NCBI RefSeq assembly: GCF_017916275.1
Contig: NZ_JAFMST010000003.1
Span: forward strand, 186,001-250,000
Reading direction: 5' to 3'
Length of the DNA: 64,000 bases
Source of the DNA: Rubellimicrobium arenae
GTDB taxonomy: Bacteria > Pseudomonadota > Alphaproteobacteria > Rhodobacterales > Rhodobacteraceae
Position 1 is the first letter of the stretch. Each line of letters opens with the position of its first letter. The notes under the pieces were generated by a model, which was given only the letters and a program-made list of their open reading frames with translations, did no database searches and had not been told where the DNA came from. Positions 34,936 to 43,911 of this stretch are shown here, one piece after another. The position numbers and the translations under genes were made by a program.

Positions 34936-37919
34936 GCACGCGTCTGAGCCGCGGCGGCCGGCTGATCGACCGCACCCGTCCCCTGCGCTTCACCTTCGAC
35001 GGCCACCGCTACCAGGGCTTCGCCGGCGACACCCTGGCGTCGGCGCTCCTGGCCAATGGCCAGATGCTCGTCGGGCGGAGCTTCAAGTATCACCGACCGC
35101 GCGGACTGGTGGCCTCGGGCCACGAGGAGCCCAACGGGCTCGTCAACCTCGGCGCCGGCGAGCGGATGGAGCCCAACCACCGCGCGACCGTGACGCCCCT
35201 GCGCGACGGGCTCACGGCGCTCAGCCAGAACCGCTTCCCCAACCTCGACCTCGATGTCGGGGCCGTGAACGACACCTTGCTGGCGCGGTTCATTCCGGCG
35301 GGCTTCTACTACAAGACGTTCATGTGGCCGCGTGCCTTCTGGAAGCACGTCTACGAGCCGTTCATCCGCCGGTCCGCTGGCCTGGGCCGCGTGCCGGAAG
35401 GGCGTGACCCCGACACCTACGAGCACTTCAACGTGCACGTGGACGTGCTGATCGCCGGGGGCGGCGTGGCGGGGCTGGCTGCGGCCCTTGCGGCGGCGCG
35501 GTCCGGCAAGCGGGTGCTCGTGCTCGAGCAGAACGGCTGGTGGGGCGGTCGCGCGGTCATCGACGACCCCGAGATCGACGGCACCCCGGCGGGCTACTGG
35601 ATCGACCAGGCCGTCCGGACGCTGGAAGCCCTCCCGAACGTGCGCCTGCGCCTGAACACCCAGGTGAGCGGCGTCCACGACCACGGCTACGTCCTCGCCT
35701 GCGAGCATCTGGCCGAGAACGGCGGACCGCGGCAGCGGCTCTGGCGCATCCGGGCCGGTCGGGTGGTGGCCGCGAACGGCGCGATCGAGCGTCCCATCGC
35801 CTTTGCCGGAAACGACGTTCCGGGGGTGATGCTGGCCTCGGCCATGCGCGACTACCTCGTCAACTGGGGGGTGAGCGTCGGCGATCGCGTCGTGGTCGTG
35901 ACCAACAACGACGATGCCTATCGCACGGCGCTCGCGCTGCATCGCGCGGGGCTGATCGTCCCGGTGATCGTCGATGCGCGATCCCGGCCGGACGGAGAGC
36001 TCGTGCGGCAGGCCCGCGATCTCGGCCTCCGGATCGAGGCCGGGCGGGGGATCGCCAAGGTCACGGGCCGGCGGAGCGTGACCGGCGTGAAGCTTTGCGC
36101 CCTCGCCGGCGAAGGCGCCGCGATCGAGGAGATCCCGTGCGATGCGGTCGCGATGTCCGGTGGCTGGACCCCCTCGGTCCACCTGTGGTCGCATTGCGGC
36201 GGCGGCCTCACCTGGGACGACGCGCGGGCGATGTTCCTGCCCGATCCCCGCCGTGCTCCGCGCGGGCCGGACGGTCAGGCGTTCGTCCACCCGGCCGGCT
36301 CGGTCGAGGGCGAGCTTCGCACCGGCGCCGTCATCGCCTCCGGCGCGCGGGCCGGGGCCGCTGCGCTGGGCGAAGAGGCCCCCGCCACCGTATCGGCCCA
36401 CGACGCCGAGGAGGGACCGCTGCTGCCCGTCTGGGTCATGCCGCAAGGCGCCAAGACGGCGCTCAAGCGGAAGATGTGGCTCGACTTCCAGAACGACGTG
36501 AAGGTGTCCGACGTGGAACTGGCGGCCCGTGAGGGCTTCCAGTCGGTCGAACACACCAAGCGCTACACGACGCTCGGCATGGCCACGGACCAGGGAAAGA
36601 CCTCGAACCTGAACGGCCTCGCCGTCCTGTCCTCGGCGCTTCACGTGCCGATCCCGCAGGTGGGCACCACGACCTTCCGTCCGCCCTACACGCCGATCAC
36701 CTTCGGCACCCTCGCGGGCGTCGCCCGGGAGTCGCTGTTCCAGCCGGTCCGGCGGACCGCCATCCATGAATGGCACCAGCGTCATGGCGCGACCTGGGAG
36801 CCGGTGGGCCTCTGGCGTCGGCCCTTCGCCTATCTCCGGCCGGGCGAGGACGTCCATGCCGCCGTGACCCGCGAGGTTCTCGCGGTCCGGAACGGCGTGG
36901 GGCTCCTGGATGCCTCCACGCTCGGCAAGATCGTCGTGAAGGGGCCGGACGCGGGCCGCTTCCTCGACATGATGTACACCGGCGTGATGAGCACGCTTCC
37001 CATCGGCAAGTGCCGCTACGGGATCATGTGCAGCGAGAACGGGTTCCTGATCGACGACGGCGTCGTGATCCGGCTGTCCGAGGATACCTGGCTCTGCCAC
37101 ACCACCACCGGCGGCGCCGACCGCATCCACGCCCATATGGAGGACTGGCTCCAGACCGAGTGGCACCAGTGGAAGGTCTACACCGCCAATCTCACCGAGG
37201 AATGGACGCAGATCGCCGTGGCCGGTCCCCGCGCCCGCGAGGTCCTGGCCAAGCTGGGCGGCATCGACCTGTCCAGGGAGGCTCTGCCGTTCATGACCTT
37301 CGTGGAAGGCCAGCTTGGCGGCTTCGACGCCCGCGTGCACCGGATCAGCTTCTCGGGCGAGCTGTCCTACGAGGTTGCGGTGCCCGCGAACCAGGGCCTC
37401 GCGCTCTGGGAGGCGCTAATGCAGGCGGGGGCCGAATGGGGCATCACGCCCTATGGCACCGAGGCGATGCACGTCCTGCGGGCCGAGAAGGGCTACATCA
37501 TGATCGGCGAGGAAACCGACGGGACGGTCATTCCGCAGGACCTCGGCCTGGGCTGGGCCATCTCGAAGAAGAAGGCCGACTACCTGGGCAAGCGCGCCCA
37601 GGAGCGGTCCTTCATGTCCTCCCCGGACCGCTGGAAGCTCGTCGGGCTGGAAAGCCTCGACAAGTCGGTGCTGCCCGAGGGGGCCTATGTGATCGGGCAG
37701 GGCCGGAATGCGAACGGCCAGCGCAACACCGAAGGACGGGTCACCTCGACCTACTTCTCCCCCACCTTCGACCGCGGGATCGCCATGGCGATCATCGAGA
37801 AGGGGCCCGAGCGGATGGGGCAGGTCGTCCAGGTATCGAACAGGGCCGGGCAGCCCATCGCGGCGCGGATCGTCGATCCGGTGCTCTATGACAAGTCGGG
37901 GGAGAAGCTGAATGGCTGA
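34932..37919 (+). CDS. soxA: Sarcosine oxidase alpha subunit
   Basis: 995 residues, the usual size. The N-terminus is a 2Fe-2S-like fold without cysteines (LRFTFDGHRYQGFAGDTLASALLANG). A dinucleotide-binding motif DVLIAGGGVAGLAAALAAA near residue 172 binds NAD, as in the family, and a second segment follows around residue 290 (GAIERPIAFAGNDVPG). From about residue 610 to the end a glycine-cleavage T-type domain binds tetrahydrofolate (GLLDASTLGKIVVKG, FSGELSYEVAVP, YGTEAMHVLRAEKGYIMIGEE). It transfers the methyl group as 5,10-methylene-THF. It overlaps soxG by 8 bases. Confidence 0.97.
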   Translation: MSTRLSRGGRLIDRTRPLRFTFDGHRYQGFAGDTLASALLANGQMLVGRSFKYHRPRGLVASGHEEPNGLVNLGAGERMEPNHRATVTPLRDGLTALSQNRFPNLDLDVGAVNDTLLARFIPAGFYYKTFMWPRAFWKHVYEPFIRRSAGLGRVPEGRDPDTYEHFNVHVDVLIAGGGVAGLAAALAAARSGKRVLVLEQNGWWGGRAVIDDPEIDGTPAGYWIDQAVRTLEALPNVRLRLNTQVSGVHDHGYVLACEHLAENGGPRQRLWRIRAGRVVAANGAIERPIAFAGNDVPGVMLASAMRDYLVNWGVSVGDRVVVVTNNDDAYRTALALHRAGLIVPVIVDARSRPDGELVRQARDLGLRIEAGRGIAKVTGRRSVTGVKLCALAGEGAAIEEIPCDAVAMSGGWTPSVHLWSHCGGGLTWDDARAMFLPDPRRAPRGPDGQAFVHPAGSVEGELRTGAVIASGARAGAAALGEEAPATVSAHDAEEGPLLPVWVMPQGAKTALKRKMWLDFQNDVKVSDVELAAREGFQSVEHTKRYTTLGMATDQGKTSNLNGLAVLSSALHVPIPQVGTTTFRPPYTPITFGTLAGVARESLFQPVRRTAIHEWHQRHGATWEPVGLWRRPFAYLRPGEDVHAAVTREVLAVRNGVGLLDASTLGKIVVKGPDAGRFLDMMYTGVMSTLPIGKCRYGIMCSENGFLIDDGVVIRLSEDTWLCHTTTGGADRIHAHMEDWLQTEWHQWKVYTANLTEEWTQIAVAGPRAREVLAKLGGIDLSREALPFMTFVEGQLGGFDARVHRISFSGELSYEVAVPANQGLALWEALMQAGAEWGITPYGTEAMHVLRAEKGYIMIGEETDGTVIPQDLGLGWAISKKKADYLGKRAQERSFMSSPDRWKLVGLESLDKSVLPEGAYVIGQGRNANGQRNTEGRVTSTYFSPTFDRGIAMAIIEKGPERMGQVVQVSNRAGQPIAARIVDPVLYDKSGEKLNG

Positions 37920-38430
37920 TGTCGTGACCATGGCCGAGCCGCTGGGCATGATAAGCCTGCGCGGCGACCACGACGGGGAACGGCTGCGATCGGCCGTGAC
38001 CTCGCTCACAGGGACCGCCTTCCCCGAGCGGCTGCGGATCGAGGGCACCTCCGAACGCGGCCTGGCCTGGATGTCCCCGGACGAGCTCCTGATCTTCGTC
38101 CCGCGCCAGGAGGCCGGGGCCGCGGTCGCGCGCCTTTCCGGGGACCTGGAGGGGGTTCATCACCTCGTGGCGGACGTGTCGGACATGCGGGTGTGCCTTC
38201 GCATCGATGGCCCCGGCGCGCGTGAGGTGCTGGCCAAGCTCACTCCCGCCGACCTGCATCCCGAGGCCTTCGGTCCCGGCGTGTTCCGCCGCAGCCGCCT
38301 GGGTCAGTTCGCAGCTGGCTTCTGGCTCGAAGGCCAGGGCGCCCGGGTGATCTGCTTCCGGTCCGTCGCGGATTACGCCCTGGCGCTCCTCAGGCAGTCG
38401 GCGGCGGACGGGGCGGTCGGCTACTTCTGA
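37912..38430 (+). CDS. soxG: Sarcosine oxidase gamma subunit
   Basis: 172 residues. It has the gamma-subunit pattern: MISLRGDHDGERLR, AWMSPDELLIFVPR, HHLVADVSDMRVCLRIDGPGAREVLAKL and FGPGVFRRSRLGQFAAGFWL, resembling a T-protein fold without a folate site. It packs on the alpha subunit as a structural subunit. It is the last gene of the sox operon, overlapping soxA by 8 bases, and is followed by a short hairpin at 38452-38469. Confidence 0.93.
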   Translation: MADVVTMAEPLGMISLRGDHDGERLRSAVTSLTGTAFPERLRIEGTSERGLAWMSPDELLIFVPRQEAGAAVARLSGDLEGVHHLVADVSDMRVCLRIDGPGAREVLAKLTPADLHPEAFGPGVFRRSRLGQFAAGFWLEGQGARVICFRSVADYALALLRQSAADGAVGYF

Positions 38431-38451
38431 GTAGGCCAGAGTAGGTCCGGA

Positions 38452-38469
38452 TCGGCCATTTTTGGCCGA
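38452..38469 (+). terminator. Short hairpin after the sarcosine oxidase operon
   Basis: TCGGCCA (38452-38458), loop TTTT, TGGCCGA (38463-38469), 21 bases after the soxG stop. No T-run follows, so it may be a weak terminator. Confidence 0.4.
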
Positions 38470-38691
38470 GTCCCCGAGGTGTCCAGTTGTCTGATTCGGG
38501 TGCTTCTGCTATCTATAGGAGCACTCGCAAAGCATCGAACCCGGCCGGTGGCGAACCGGCCCTACAGGCCCGGCGCGGACCGGGCCGGCCCTCGCCGTCC
38601 GTCTCCATGCGGCCGCGAGGGCCACTTCGTTTGCGAGGATCGGTCGTCATCCGCGCACAGGACCCCGTGCGCCCGACCGGCCACCTGGGCC

Positions 38692-38721
38692 TTGACCTCA
38701 CGGCGTCGTGGGCCTTGTTAT
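38692..38721 (+). promoter_or_regulatory. Candidate promoter of sodB
   Basis: TTGACC (5/6 to the -35 consensus), 18 bases, TGTTAT (4/6 to the -10), giving a leader of about 36 bases before the ATG at 38764. Confidence 0.4.
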
Positions 38722-38763
38722 GTCGCGCGCCGTACCGGCGCCCGAACAACAAGGAGCCGCGCC

Positions 38764-39363
38764 ATGGCCTTCAGCCTTCCCGATCTGCCCTATCCGCACG
38801 ATGCGCTTGAATCGAAGGGCATGTCCCGCGAAACCCTCGAGTTCCACCACGACCTTCACCACAAGGCCTATGTGGACAACGGCAACAAGCTGATCGCCGG
38901 CACCGAGTGGGAGAACAAGTCGCTCGAGGAGATCGTCGCCGGCACCTACCAGCCCGGCGCCGTCGCGCAGAACGGCATCTTCAACAACGCGTCCCAGCAC
39001 TGGAACCACAACCAGTTCTGGCAGTGGATGACCCCCGGCGAATCGCGCATCCCCGGCGAGCTTGAGCGCGCCATCACCGAGTCCTTCGGCTCGGTCGAGG
39101 ACTTCAAGACCCAGTTCAACGCCGCGGGCGTGGGCCAGTTCGGCTCGGGCTGGGTGTGGCTGGTCAAGGACAAGGACGGCAGCCTCAAGATCACCAAGAC
39201 CGAGAACGGGGTGAACCCGCTCTGCTTCGGGCAGACGGCGCTGCTGGGCTGCGACGTATGGGAACACTCCTACTACATCGACTTCCGCAACAAGCGCCCG
39301 GTCTACCTCACCAACTTCCTCGACAAGCTGGTGAACTGGGAAAACGTCGCCTCGCGCATGTAG
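38764..39363 (+). CDS. sodB: Superoxide dismutase, Fe/Mn family
   Basis: 199 residues, no signal peptide, so cytoplasmic. Metal ligands are placed as in the family: His28 in EFHHDLHHKAYV, His in HWNHNQFWQW, and Asp and His in GCDVWEHSYYIDF. FNNASQHWNH carries the Gln typical of iron-type enzymes, and the closing DVWEHSYY is common to both Fe and Mn members, so iron is the more likely metal. It dismutes superoxide to peroxide and oxygen. It is a single-gene transcript, with a hairpin terminator at 39387-39414. Confidence 0.96.
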   Translation: MAFSLPDLPYPHDALESKGMSRETLEFHHDLHHKAYVDNGNKLIAGTEWENKSLEEIVAGTYQPGAVAQNGIFNNASQHWNHNQFWQWMTPGESRIPGELERAITESFGSVEDFKTQFNAAGVGQFGSGWVWLVKDKDGSLKITKTENGVNPLCFGQTALLGCDVWEHSYYIDFRNKRPVYLTNFLDKLVNWENVASRM

Positions 39364-39386
39364 GAGCCTCTGGCCTTGCAGGTCCG

Positions 39387-39414
39387 ACGGCCCGGTGGGG
39401 AACCGCCGGGCCGT
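39387..39414 (+). terminator. Rho-independent-type hairpin after sodB
   Basis: ACGGCCCGG (39387-39395), 10-base loop, CCGGGCCGT (39406-39414), followed by TCGCCGTTC. It starts 24 bases after the sodB stop. Confidence 0.55.
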
Positions 39415-39423
39415 TCGCCGTTC

Positions 39424-39449
39424 GGAACCCAGCGCTTTCGGGGCCAGTT
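39424..39449 (+). promoter_or_regulatory. Possible EcfG-like promoter of the host-attachment-type gene
   Basis: GGAAC, 17 bases, AGTT, against the consensus GGAAC-N16/17-CGTT. The -35 is perfect and the -10 has one mismatch. It lies 28 bases before the ATG. Speculative. Confidence 0.3.
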
Positions 39450-39476
39450 TTGCTTCCGTCTAACGGAGGAAGCGAG

Positions 39477-39908
39477 ATGCAGCTTGAGAACGGCACCTGG
39501 GTCCTGGTCCTGGACGGGACGAAGGCCCTGATCTTCGAGAACATCACCGACGGGCAGGACCCGAACCTCCGGATCGTCCGCAAGGAGGAGAACGCCGAGA
39601 CCCCCGACGAGGATGTGGCCCGCGGGGTGAAGCGGACCGAGCCCGCAACGGGATCGACGTCGGACACCCATCGGTCGGACGAGCATCGGTTCGTCGAGGA
39701 TCTGGCCGCGCAGCTCTACAAGTCCGCCCATCAGGGCAAGTTCGACAAGCTCGTGCTCGTCGCCGGGCCGAACCATATCGGCACCCTGCGCGCCAAGCTC
39801 CACAAGGAGGTCACCGACCGCGTGGTCGGCGAGATCCACAAGACGCTGACCGGACATCCCGTGGACCAGATCGAGCGGATCGTCTCCCAGGAGCTGACCA
39901 GCGCCTGA
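39477..39908 (+). CDS. Host-attachment-family protein
   Basis: 143 residues, start ATG after a strong GGAGGAAGC. It belongs to the family first named as required for host-cell attachment: WVLVLDGTKALIFEN near the start, then EDLAAQLYKSAHQGKFDKLVLVAGPNHIG written here in pieces (FDKLVLVAGPNHIG, LHKEVTDRVVGEI) and PVDQIERIV at the end. The central part is charged and disordered. Members are soluble and their biochemical role is not known. An EcfG-like promoter candidate precedes it, which would fit stress induction. Confidence 0.85.
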   Translation: MQLENGTWVLVLDGTKALIFENITDGQDPNLRIVRKEENAETPDEDVARGVKRTEPATGSTSDTHRSDEHRFVEDLAAQLYKSAHQGKFDKLVLVAGPNHIGTLRAKLHKEVTDRVVGEIHKTLTGHPVDQIERIVSQELTSA

Positions 39909-40457
39909 TCAGGATAGGCTGGTCCGCAGGGCGGCGCCCAGGGCCTCCACGTCCGGGACGAAGGTCACGAAACTGTTCAGCGACGGCTCCGCGAACGACT
40001 CGGCCACCACATGGTCGAGGAGGGCGCGGAGCGGCTCCCAGTAGCCACCCACATTCAGGAGGTAGATGGGCTTGGCGTGCAGCCCGATCTGGCGCCAGGT
40101 GAGCACCTCGAAGAATTCGTCCAGCGACCCGGCCCCGCCCGGGAGCACGACGATCGCGTCGGCGTTCATGAACATGACCTTCTTGCGCTCGTGCATCGTC
40201 TCGGTGACGACGAGCCGATCCAGGTCCTGCCGGGCCACCTCGCGCGGAAAAAGGTGGCCAGGGATCACGCCCAGCGCCCGGCCCCCGGCGGCCTGGTGCG
40301 CGCGCGCCACCCGGCCCATGAGACCGACGTCGCCCGCCCCGTAGACCAGGCCCCAGCCATGGGTGGCGAGCATCCGGCCCGTCGCTTCGGCAGCATGGGC
40401 GTAGACCGGATCGCGCCCGTCGCGCGAGCCGCAATAGACACAGACGGAAGCGGGCAA
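39909..40457 (-). CDS. LOG-family (TIGR00730) Rossmann-fold nucleotide hydrolase
   Basis: 182 residues using a TTG start at 40457 that follows CAGGAG by 7 bases; an in-frame ATG at 40517 would overlap the promoter of the next gene. The lysine decarboxylase-like (LOG) signature is present: VCVYCGSRDG at the start, GWGLVYGAGDVGLMG, and the PGGxGTxxE motif as LPGGAGSLDEFFEVLTW, with TETMHERKKVMF before it. LOG proteins cleave cytokinin ribotides or other nucleoside monophosphates. Ser replaces the Thr of PGGxGT, a common variant. Divergent from the LysM gene. Confidence 0.9.
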   Translation of the reverse strand: MPASVCVYCGSRDGRDPVYAHAAEATGRMLATHGWGLVYGAGDVGLMGRVARAHQAAGGRALGVIPGHLFPREVARQDLDRLVVTETMHERKKVMFMNADAIVVLPGGAGSLDEFFEVLTWRQIGLHAKPIYLLNVGGYWEPLRALLDHVVAESFAEPSLNSFVTFVPDVEALGAALRTSLS

Positions 40458-40480
40458 GTCCGGACTCCTGCACAGAAATT

Positions 40481-40508
40481 TTGACCGTATGTAGCCGAGT
40501 GCTATGGT
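40481..40508 (+). promoter_or_regulatory. Sigma-70-type promoter upstream of the LysM gene
   Basis: TTGACC (5/6), 16-base spacer, TATGGT (4/6), 44 bases before the GTG start of the LysM protein. It lies between divergent starts. Confidence 0.5.
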
Positions 40509-40552
40509 CCCGTCCAATCGGGGCGTTCCCGTGAGGTCAGGAGGACGGCGCC

Positions 40553-41854
40553 GTGGTGGACGGCAGCGGGCTGCGAGTCGGGCTTGCGACCCTGGGGGGC
40601 GCCTGCCTCCTCTCGGTCGCGGTCATTTTCGGGCTGCCTCGATTGCTCCCCCATGAGGAAGCCATGAACGCCGCCATGCCCGGCCTCGGGGAAGGCCGCG
40701 CCGCCGTTCCGGAAATCGATCCCGTCCCTGCGACCCTGGGGCCAAGCTTCGACACCGTACGGGTCGATCCGGATGGACGCGGCCTTGTCGCCGGGCAGGC
40801 CGAGCCTGGGGGTCGGATCGTCATTCTGTCCGATGACGATGTTGCCGCCGAGGCGACGGCCGACCAGGACGGGCGGTTCGTCGCTTTCGTGGACCTCGCC
40901 CCGTCGGACCTTCCCCGCACCCTCTCGCTCCGCGACGAGGCGGGCCAAGACTCCGAGCAGACGGTGATCGTCGCGCCGACGCCGCGCAACGCCGCGCCCG
41001 GCCCGACCGCCGGGCCCATGGTCGGGATGGAGGCCACCGCAAGAACAGCGGCACCTCTTACGACGGACGGACAGGCGCCACCTTCTGCAGAGCCCGAGCC
41101 TCCCCCGGATGTCGACGGAGAGACCGGGAACGCTGCGACGGAACGCGCGCTTGATGCGGGCCGCGCACAGGCCCCCGCGATCGCGTCCAGCGATGGCGCC
41201 GATGCCTTCGGCCCGACGGGGGCGATGGCTCCGCCGCCCGCCGTTGATCCCGGGCTCGCGGCTCCTTCGGTGGAGGCCGCGGCGCAGCCTCCGGTGCTCC
41301 TTTCGGACGAGGACGGCGTACGCGTCCTTCAGCCTGCCCTCGCGCCCGGTGCGGGGGCCGAGCTTCTGGCGACGGTGGCGCTCGATGCCATCACCTACGA
41401 CGGCTCCGGCGAAGTGACCGTCGCCGGGCGGGGGGCTGGCGCGGCGGATGGGGCTGTGCGGCTCTATCTCGACAACCGGCCTGTGGCCGAGGCGCCCATC
41501 GGCTCCGACGGGGGATGGCAACTGGGACTCCCCGGCACGGCGCCGGGCGTCTACACCCTGCGCGTCGACCAGCTCAACCCCGCAGGGCAGGTCGTAAGCC
41601 GGATCGAGACCCCTTTCCAGCGCGAGGAGCGGGCCGACATCGCCGCCGTCATGGCCGAGGCCGAGGTGGTCGGCTCCTCGGTGGCCATGCGGACCGTCCA
41701 GCCGGGCAACACGCTATGGGCCATCGCCCGTGAACGGTATGGCGAGCCCCTGATGTACGTGCGCGTCTTCGAAGCGAACCGCGACCGCATCCGCGATCCC
41801 GACCTGATCTACCCGGGCCAGGTCTTCGTCCTTCCGACGACGAACGAACGCTAG
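40553..41854 (+). CDS. LysM-domain envelope protein
   Basis: 433 residues from a GTG preceded by AGGAGGACGG. An N-terminal membrane helix or uncleaved signal anchor (residues ~8-28) is followed by a long Ala/Pro-rich region with bacterial Ig-like stretches (DGRGLVAGQAEPGGRIVILSDD split here as VAGQAEPGG and TVAGRGAGAADG). The C-terminal ~50 residues form a LysM domain: RTVQPGNTLWAIARERYGEPLMY with VFEANRDRIRDPDLIYPGQVF following. It binds peptidoglycan, so it sits in the periplasm. Similar Rhodobacterales proteins are of unknown specific role. Followed by the Atm1 exporter gene after 93 bases. Confidence 0.85.
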   Translation: MVDGSGLRVGLATLGGACLLSVAVIFGLPRLLPHEEAMNAAMPGLGEGRAAVPEIDPVPATLGPSFDTVRVDPDGRGLVAGQAEPGGRIVILSDDDVAAEATADQDGRFVAFVDLAPSDLPRTLSLRDEAGQDSEQTVIVAPTPRNAAPGPTAGPMVGMEATARTAAPLTTDGQAPPSAEPEPPPDVDGETGNAATERALDAGRAQAPAIASSDGADAFGPTGAMAPPPAVDPGLAAPSVEAAAQPPVLLSDEDGVRVLQPALAPGAGAELLATVALDAITYDGSGEVTVAGRGAGAADGAVRLYLDNRPVAEAPIGSDGGWQLGLPGTAPGVYTLRVDQLNPAGQVVSRIETPFQREERADIAAVMAEAEVVGSSVAMRTVQPGNTLWAIARERYGEPLMYVRVFEANRDRIRDPDLIYPGQVFVLPTTNER

Positions 41855-41947
41855 GGGACCTGCCCGGATGGGCAGGCCGCGACCGCCCCCCTCGCCATTG
41901 CCGCACTCGCGCGCTAGGGTCCACCGCTGCAAAGCCAGGACCCAGCC

Positions 41948-43774
41948 ATGCGCCGCCTTTCCGTGACCGACGAAGCCCTCCGCGCCGACCGCGCCACCAA
42001 CTGGCGCACGGTGAAGCGGACGGCCCCGTATCTCTGGCCCGAGGGGCACCCCTGGGTGAAGCGCCGCGTCACCGTGGCCGTCGCCCTTCTCGTGCTGGCC
42101 AAGATCATCACGGTGCTCACGCCCGTGGTCTATGGCTGGGCGGTCGATTCGCTGTCCGAGGCGGGAACCGTGCCGGGCGGCGCGCTCGCGCTCGGCGCGA
42201 TCGGGCTCACGCTCGCTTATGGCATGGCGCGGGTCCTGACCGTGGCGTTCCAGCAGTTCCGTGACGTGGTCTTTGCCCGGGTCGGGCAGCGGGCCCTGCG
42301 CCTCATCGCGCTGGAAACCTTCCGGCACATCCACGCGCTCTCGCTTCGTTACCACATCACCCGCAAGACCGGCGGGCTGAGCCGGATCATCGAACGGGGC
42401 GTGAAGGGCGTGGACTTCGTGCTGCGCCTGCTCGTCTTCTCCCTTGGGCCGCTGGTGCTGGAACTGGCGCTCACGGCCGGGATGCTCTGGTTCCTGTTCG
42501 ATGCCTGGTACCTGTTCATCGTGGCGGTCACCATCGTCGCCTACGTCTGGTTCACCTTTGCGGTGACCGAATGGCGCGTGAAGATCCGCAAGGAGATGAA
42601 CGAACAGGACACCCGCGCCAACCAGCGGGCCATTGACTCGCTCCTCAACTACGAGACGGTGAAGTACTTCTCGGCCGAGGACCGGGAGGCGCGGCGCTAC
42701 GATGTCGCGATGGCCGCCTATGCCGAGGCTGCGGTCAAGACCAGCAACTCGCTGGCTTACCTGAACCTGGGGCAGGGGCTGCTCATCAACCTCGGGCTGA
42801 TCGCGGTCATGGTGCTCGCGGCGCGCGGGGTGCAGGCCGGCACGCTGTCCGTCGGCGACTTCGTCATGGTCAACACCTACATGATCCAGATCACGACGCC
42901 CCTGAACTTCCTCGGGTCGATGTACCGCGACATCCGGCAGGCTCTCGTGGACATGGACGAGATGTTCAACCTTCTCGAGCAGCCGGCCGAAGTGACGGAC
43001 CGCCCAAACGCCCAGGTGCTTCAGGTCACGGCCGGAGAGATCGTCTTCGACCGCGTCGAGTTCGGCTACGACCCCGAGCGTCCGATCCTCAGGGGGCTGA
43101 ACCTCCGCGTGCCGCCGGGCCACAAGGTCGCGGTGGTCGGATCGTCCGGCGCGGGCAAGAGCACCATCGGCCGCCTGCTGTTCCGGTTCTATGACGTGAC
43201 GGGCGGCGCCATCCGCATCGACGGCCAGGACCTGCGGGACGTGACGCAGGACTCGCTGCACGCCAGCATCGGCGTCGTGCCGCAGGACACGGTGCTGTTC
43301 AACGACACGATCGGCTATAACATCGGCTATGGCAAGGACGGCGCCACCCAGGCCGAGATTGAGGCCGCGGCAAGGGCTGCCCGCATCCACGACTTCATCC
43401 AGCGCCTGCCGCAGGGCTATCAGACCCAGGTGGGCGAACGCGGCCTCAAGCTCTCGGGCGGCGAGAAGCAGCGCGTCGGCATCGCGCGCACGCTCCTCAA
43501 GGACCCGCCCATCCTGATCCTCGACGAGGCGACCTCCGCGCTCGACACCGCGACCGAGGCCGACATCCAGGAGGAACTGCGCGCCATGGGCCGCGGCCGC
43601 AGCGTCATTGTCATCGCCCACCGCCTGTCCACGATCGCCGACGCCGACCGCATCGTCGTGCTCGAGGAGGGGCGGGTGATCGAGGAAGGCAGCCACGAGG
43701 CGCTCCTCGCGCGAGGGGGCCGCTATGCGGAACTCTGGTCGCGGCAGAGCCTTGACGAGGACATTGCCGCCTGA
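41948..43774 (+). CDS. Atm1-type ABC exporter (heavy-metal / Fe-S-linked)
   Basis: 608 residues, membrane domain (six helices) then ATPase. The N-terminal [15 protein letters not shown] and the membrane-domain [18 protein letters not shown] are those of the Atm1/HMT1 class, which export glutathione-linked sulfur or metal conjugates. The ATPase has Walker [10 protein letters not shown] near residue 397, LSGGEKQR signature near residue 500, Walker [15 protein letters not shown] and the H-loop IAHRLSTI. It is a homodimeric half-transporter. In alphaproteobacteria the homologue from Novosphingobium gives heavy-metal tolerance. No partner gene is needed. Confidence 0.93.
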   Translation: MRRLSVTDEALRADRATNWRTVKRTAPYLWPEGHPWVKRRVTVAVALLVLAKIITVLTPVVYGWAVDSLSEAGTVPGGALALGAIGLTLAYGMARVLTVAFQQFRDVVFARVGQRALRLIALETFRHIHALSLRYHITRKTGGLSRIIERGVKGVDFVLRLLVFSLGPLVLELALTAGMLWFLFDAWYLFIVAVTIVAYVWFTFAVTEWRVKIRKEMNEQDTRANQRAIDSLLNYETVKYFSAEDREARRYDVAMAAYAEAAVKTSNSLAYLNLGQGLLINLGLIAVMVLAARGVQAGTLSVGDFVMVNTYMIQITTPLNFLGSMYRDIRQALVDMDEMFNLLEQPAEVTDRPNAQVLQVTAGEIVFDRVEFGYDPERPILRGLNLRVPPGHKVAVVGSSGAGKSTIGRLLFRFYDVTGGAIRIDGQDLRDVTQDSLHASIGVVPQDTVLFNDTIGYNIGYGKDGATQAEIEAAARAARIHDFIQRLPQGYQTQVGERGLKLSGGEKQRVGIARTLLKDPPILILDEATSALDTATEADIQEELRAMGRGRSVIVIAHRLSTIADADRIVVLEEGRVIEEGSHEALLARGGRYAELWSRQSLDEDIAA

Positions 43775-43872
43775 GTCCACCAACAAGGACCTGCACCGTG
43801 GACGACCGCCCCCGGGTCCAAGTGGAAATCAGGTTGCCAACGAAGTCGTGAGCGGTTACTCAGCGCTCATCC

Positions 43873-43887
43873 GTTCACATTCTGTTC
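43873..43887 (+). promoter_or_regulatory. LexA-type (SOS) site upstream of the Bcr/CflA exporter
   Basis: GTTCACATTCTGTTC, a perfect GTTC-N7-GTTC; the minus strand reads GAACAGAATGTGAAC. It ends 24 bases before the ATG at 43912, just before the GGGGAG Shine-Dalgarno. It is also a near repeat of GTTCAC, so another regulator is possible. Confidence 0.45.
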
Positions 43888-43911
43888 ACGACTTTTTCAG
43901 GGGAGCACCCC

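Larger units (their letters stand above)
38431..38763 (+). other. Intergenic region before sodB
   Basis: About 330 bases with no gene. It holds the hairpin at 38452-38469, several GC-rich short inverted repeats around 38550-38600 and a probable promoter at 38692-38721. Confidence 0.5.

Noticed and set aside
34836-37340. 834-codon minus-strand frame
   Set aside because: Antisense shadow of soxA with no family motif.
41714-43786. 690-codon minus-strand frame
   Set aside because: Antisense shadow of the Atm1-type exporter.
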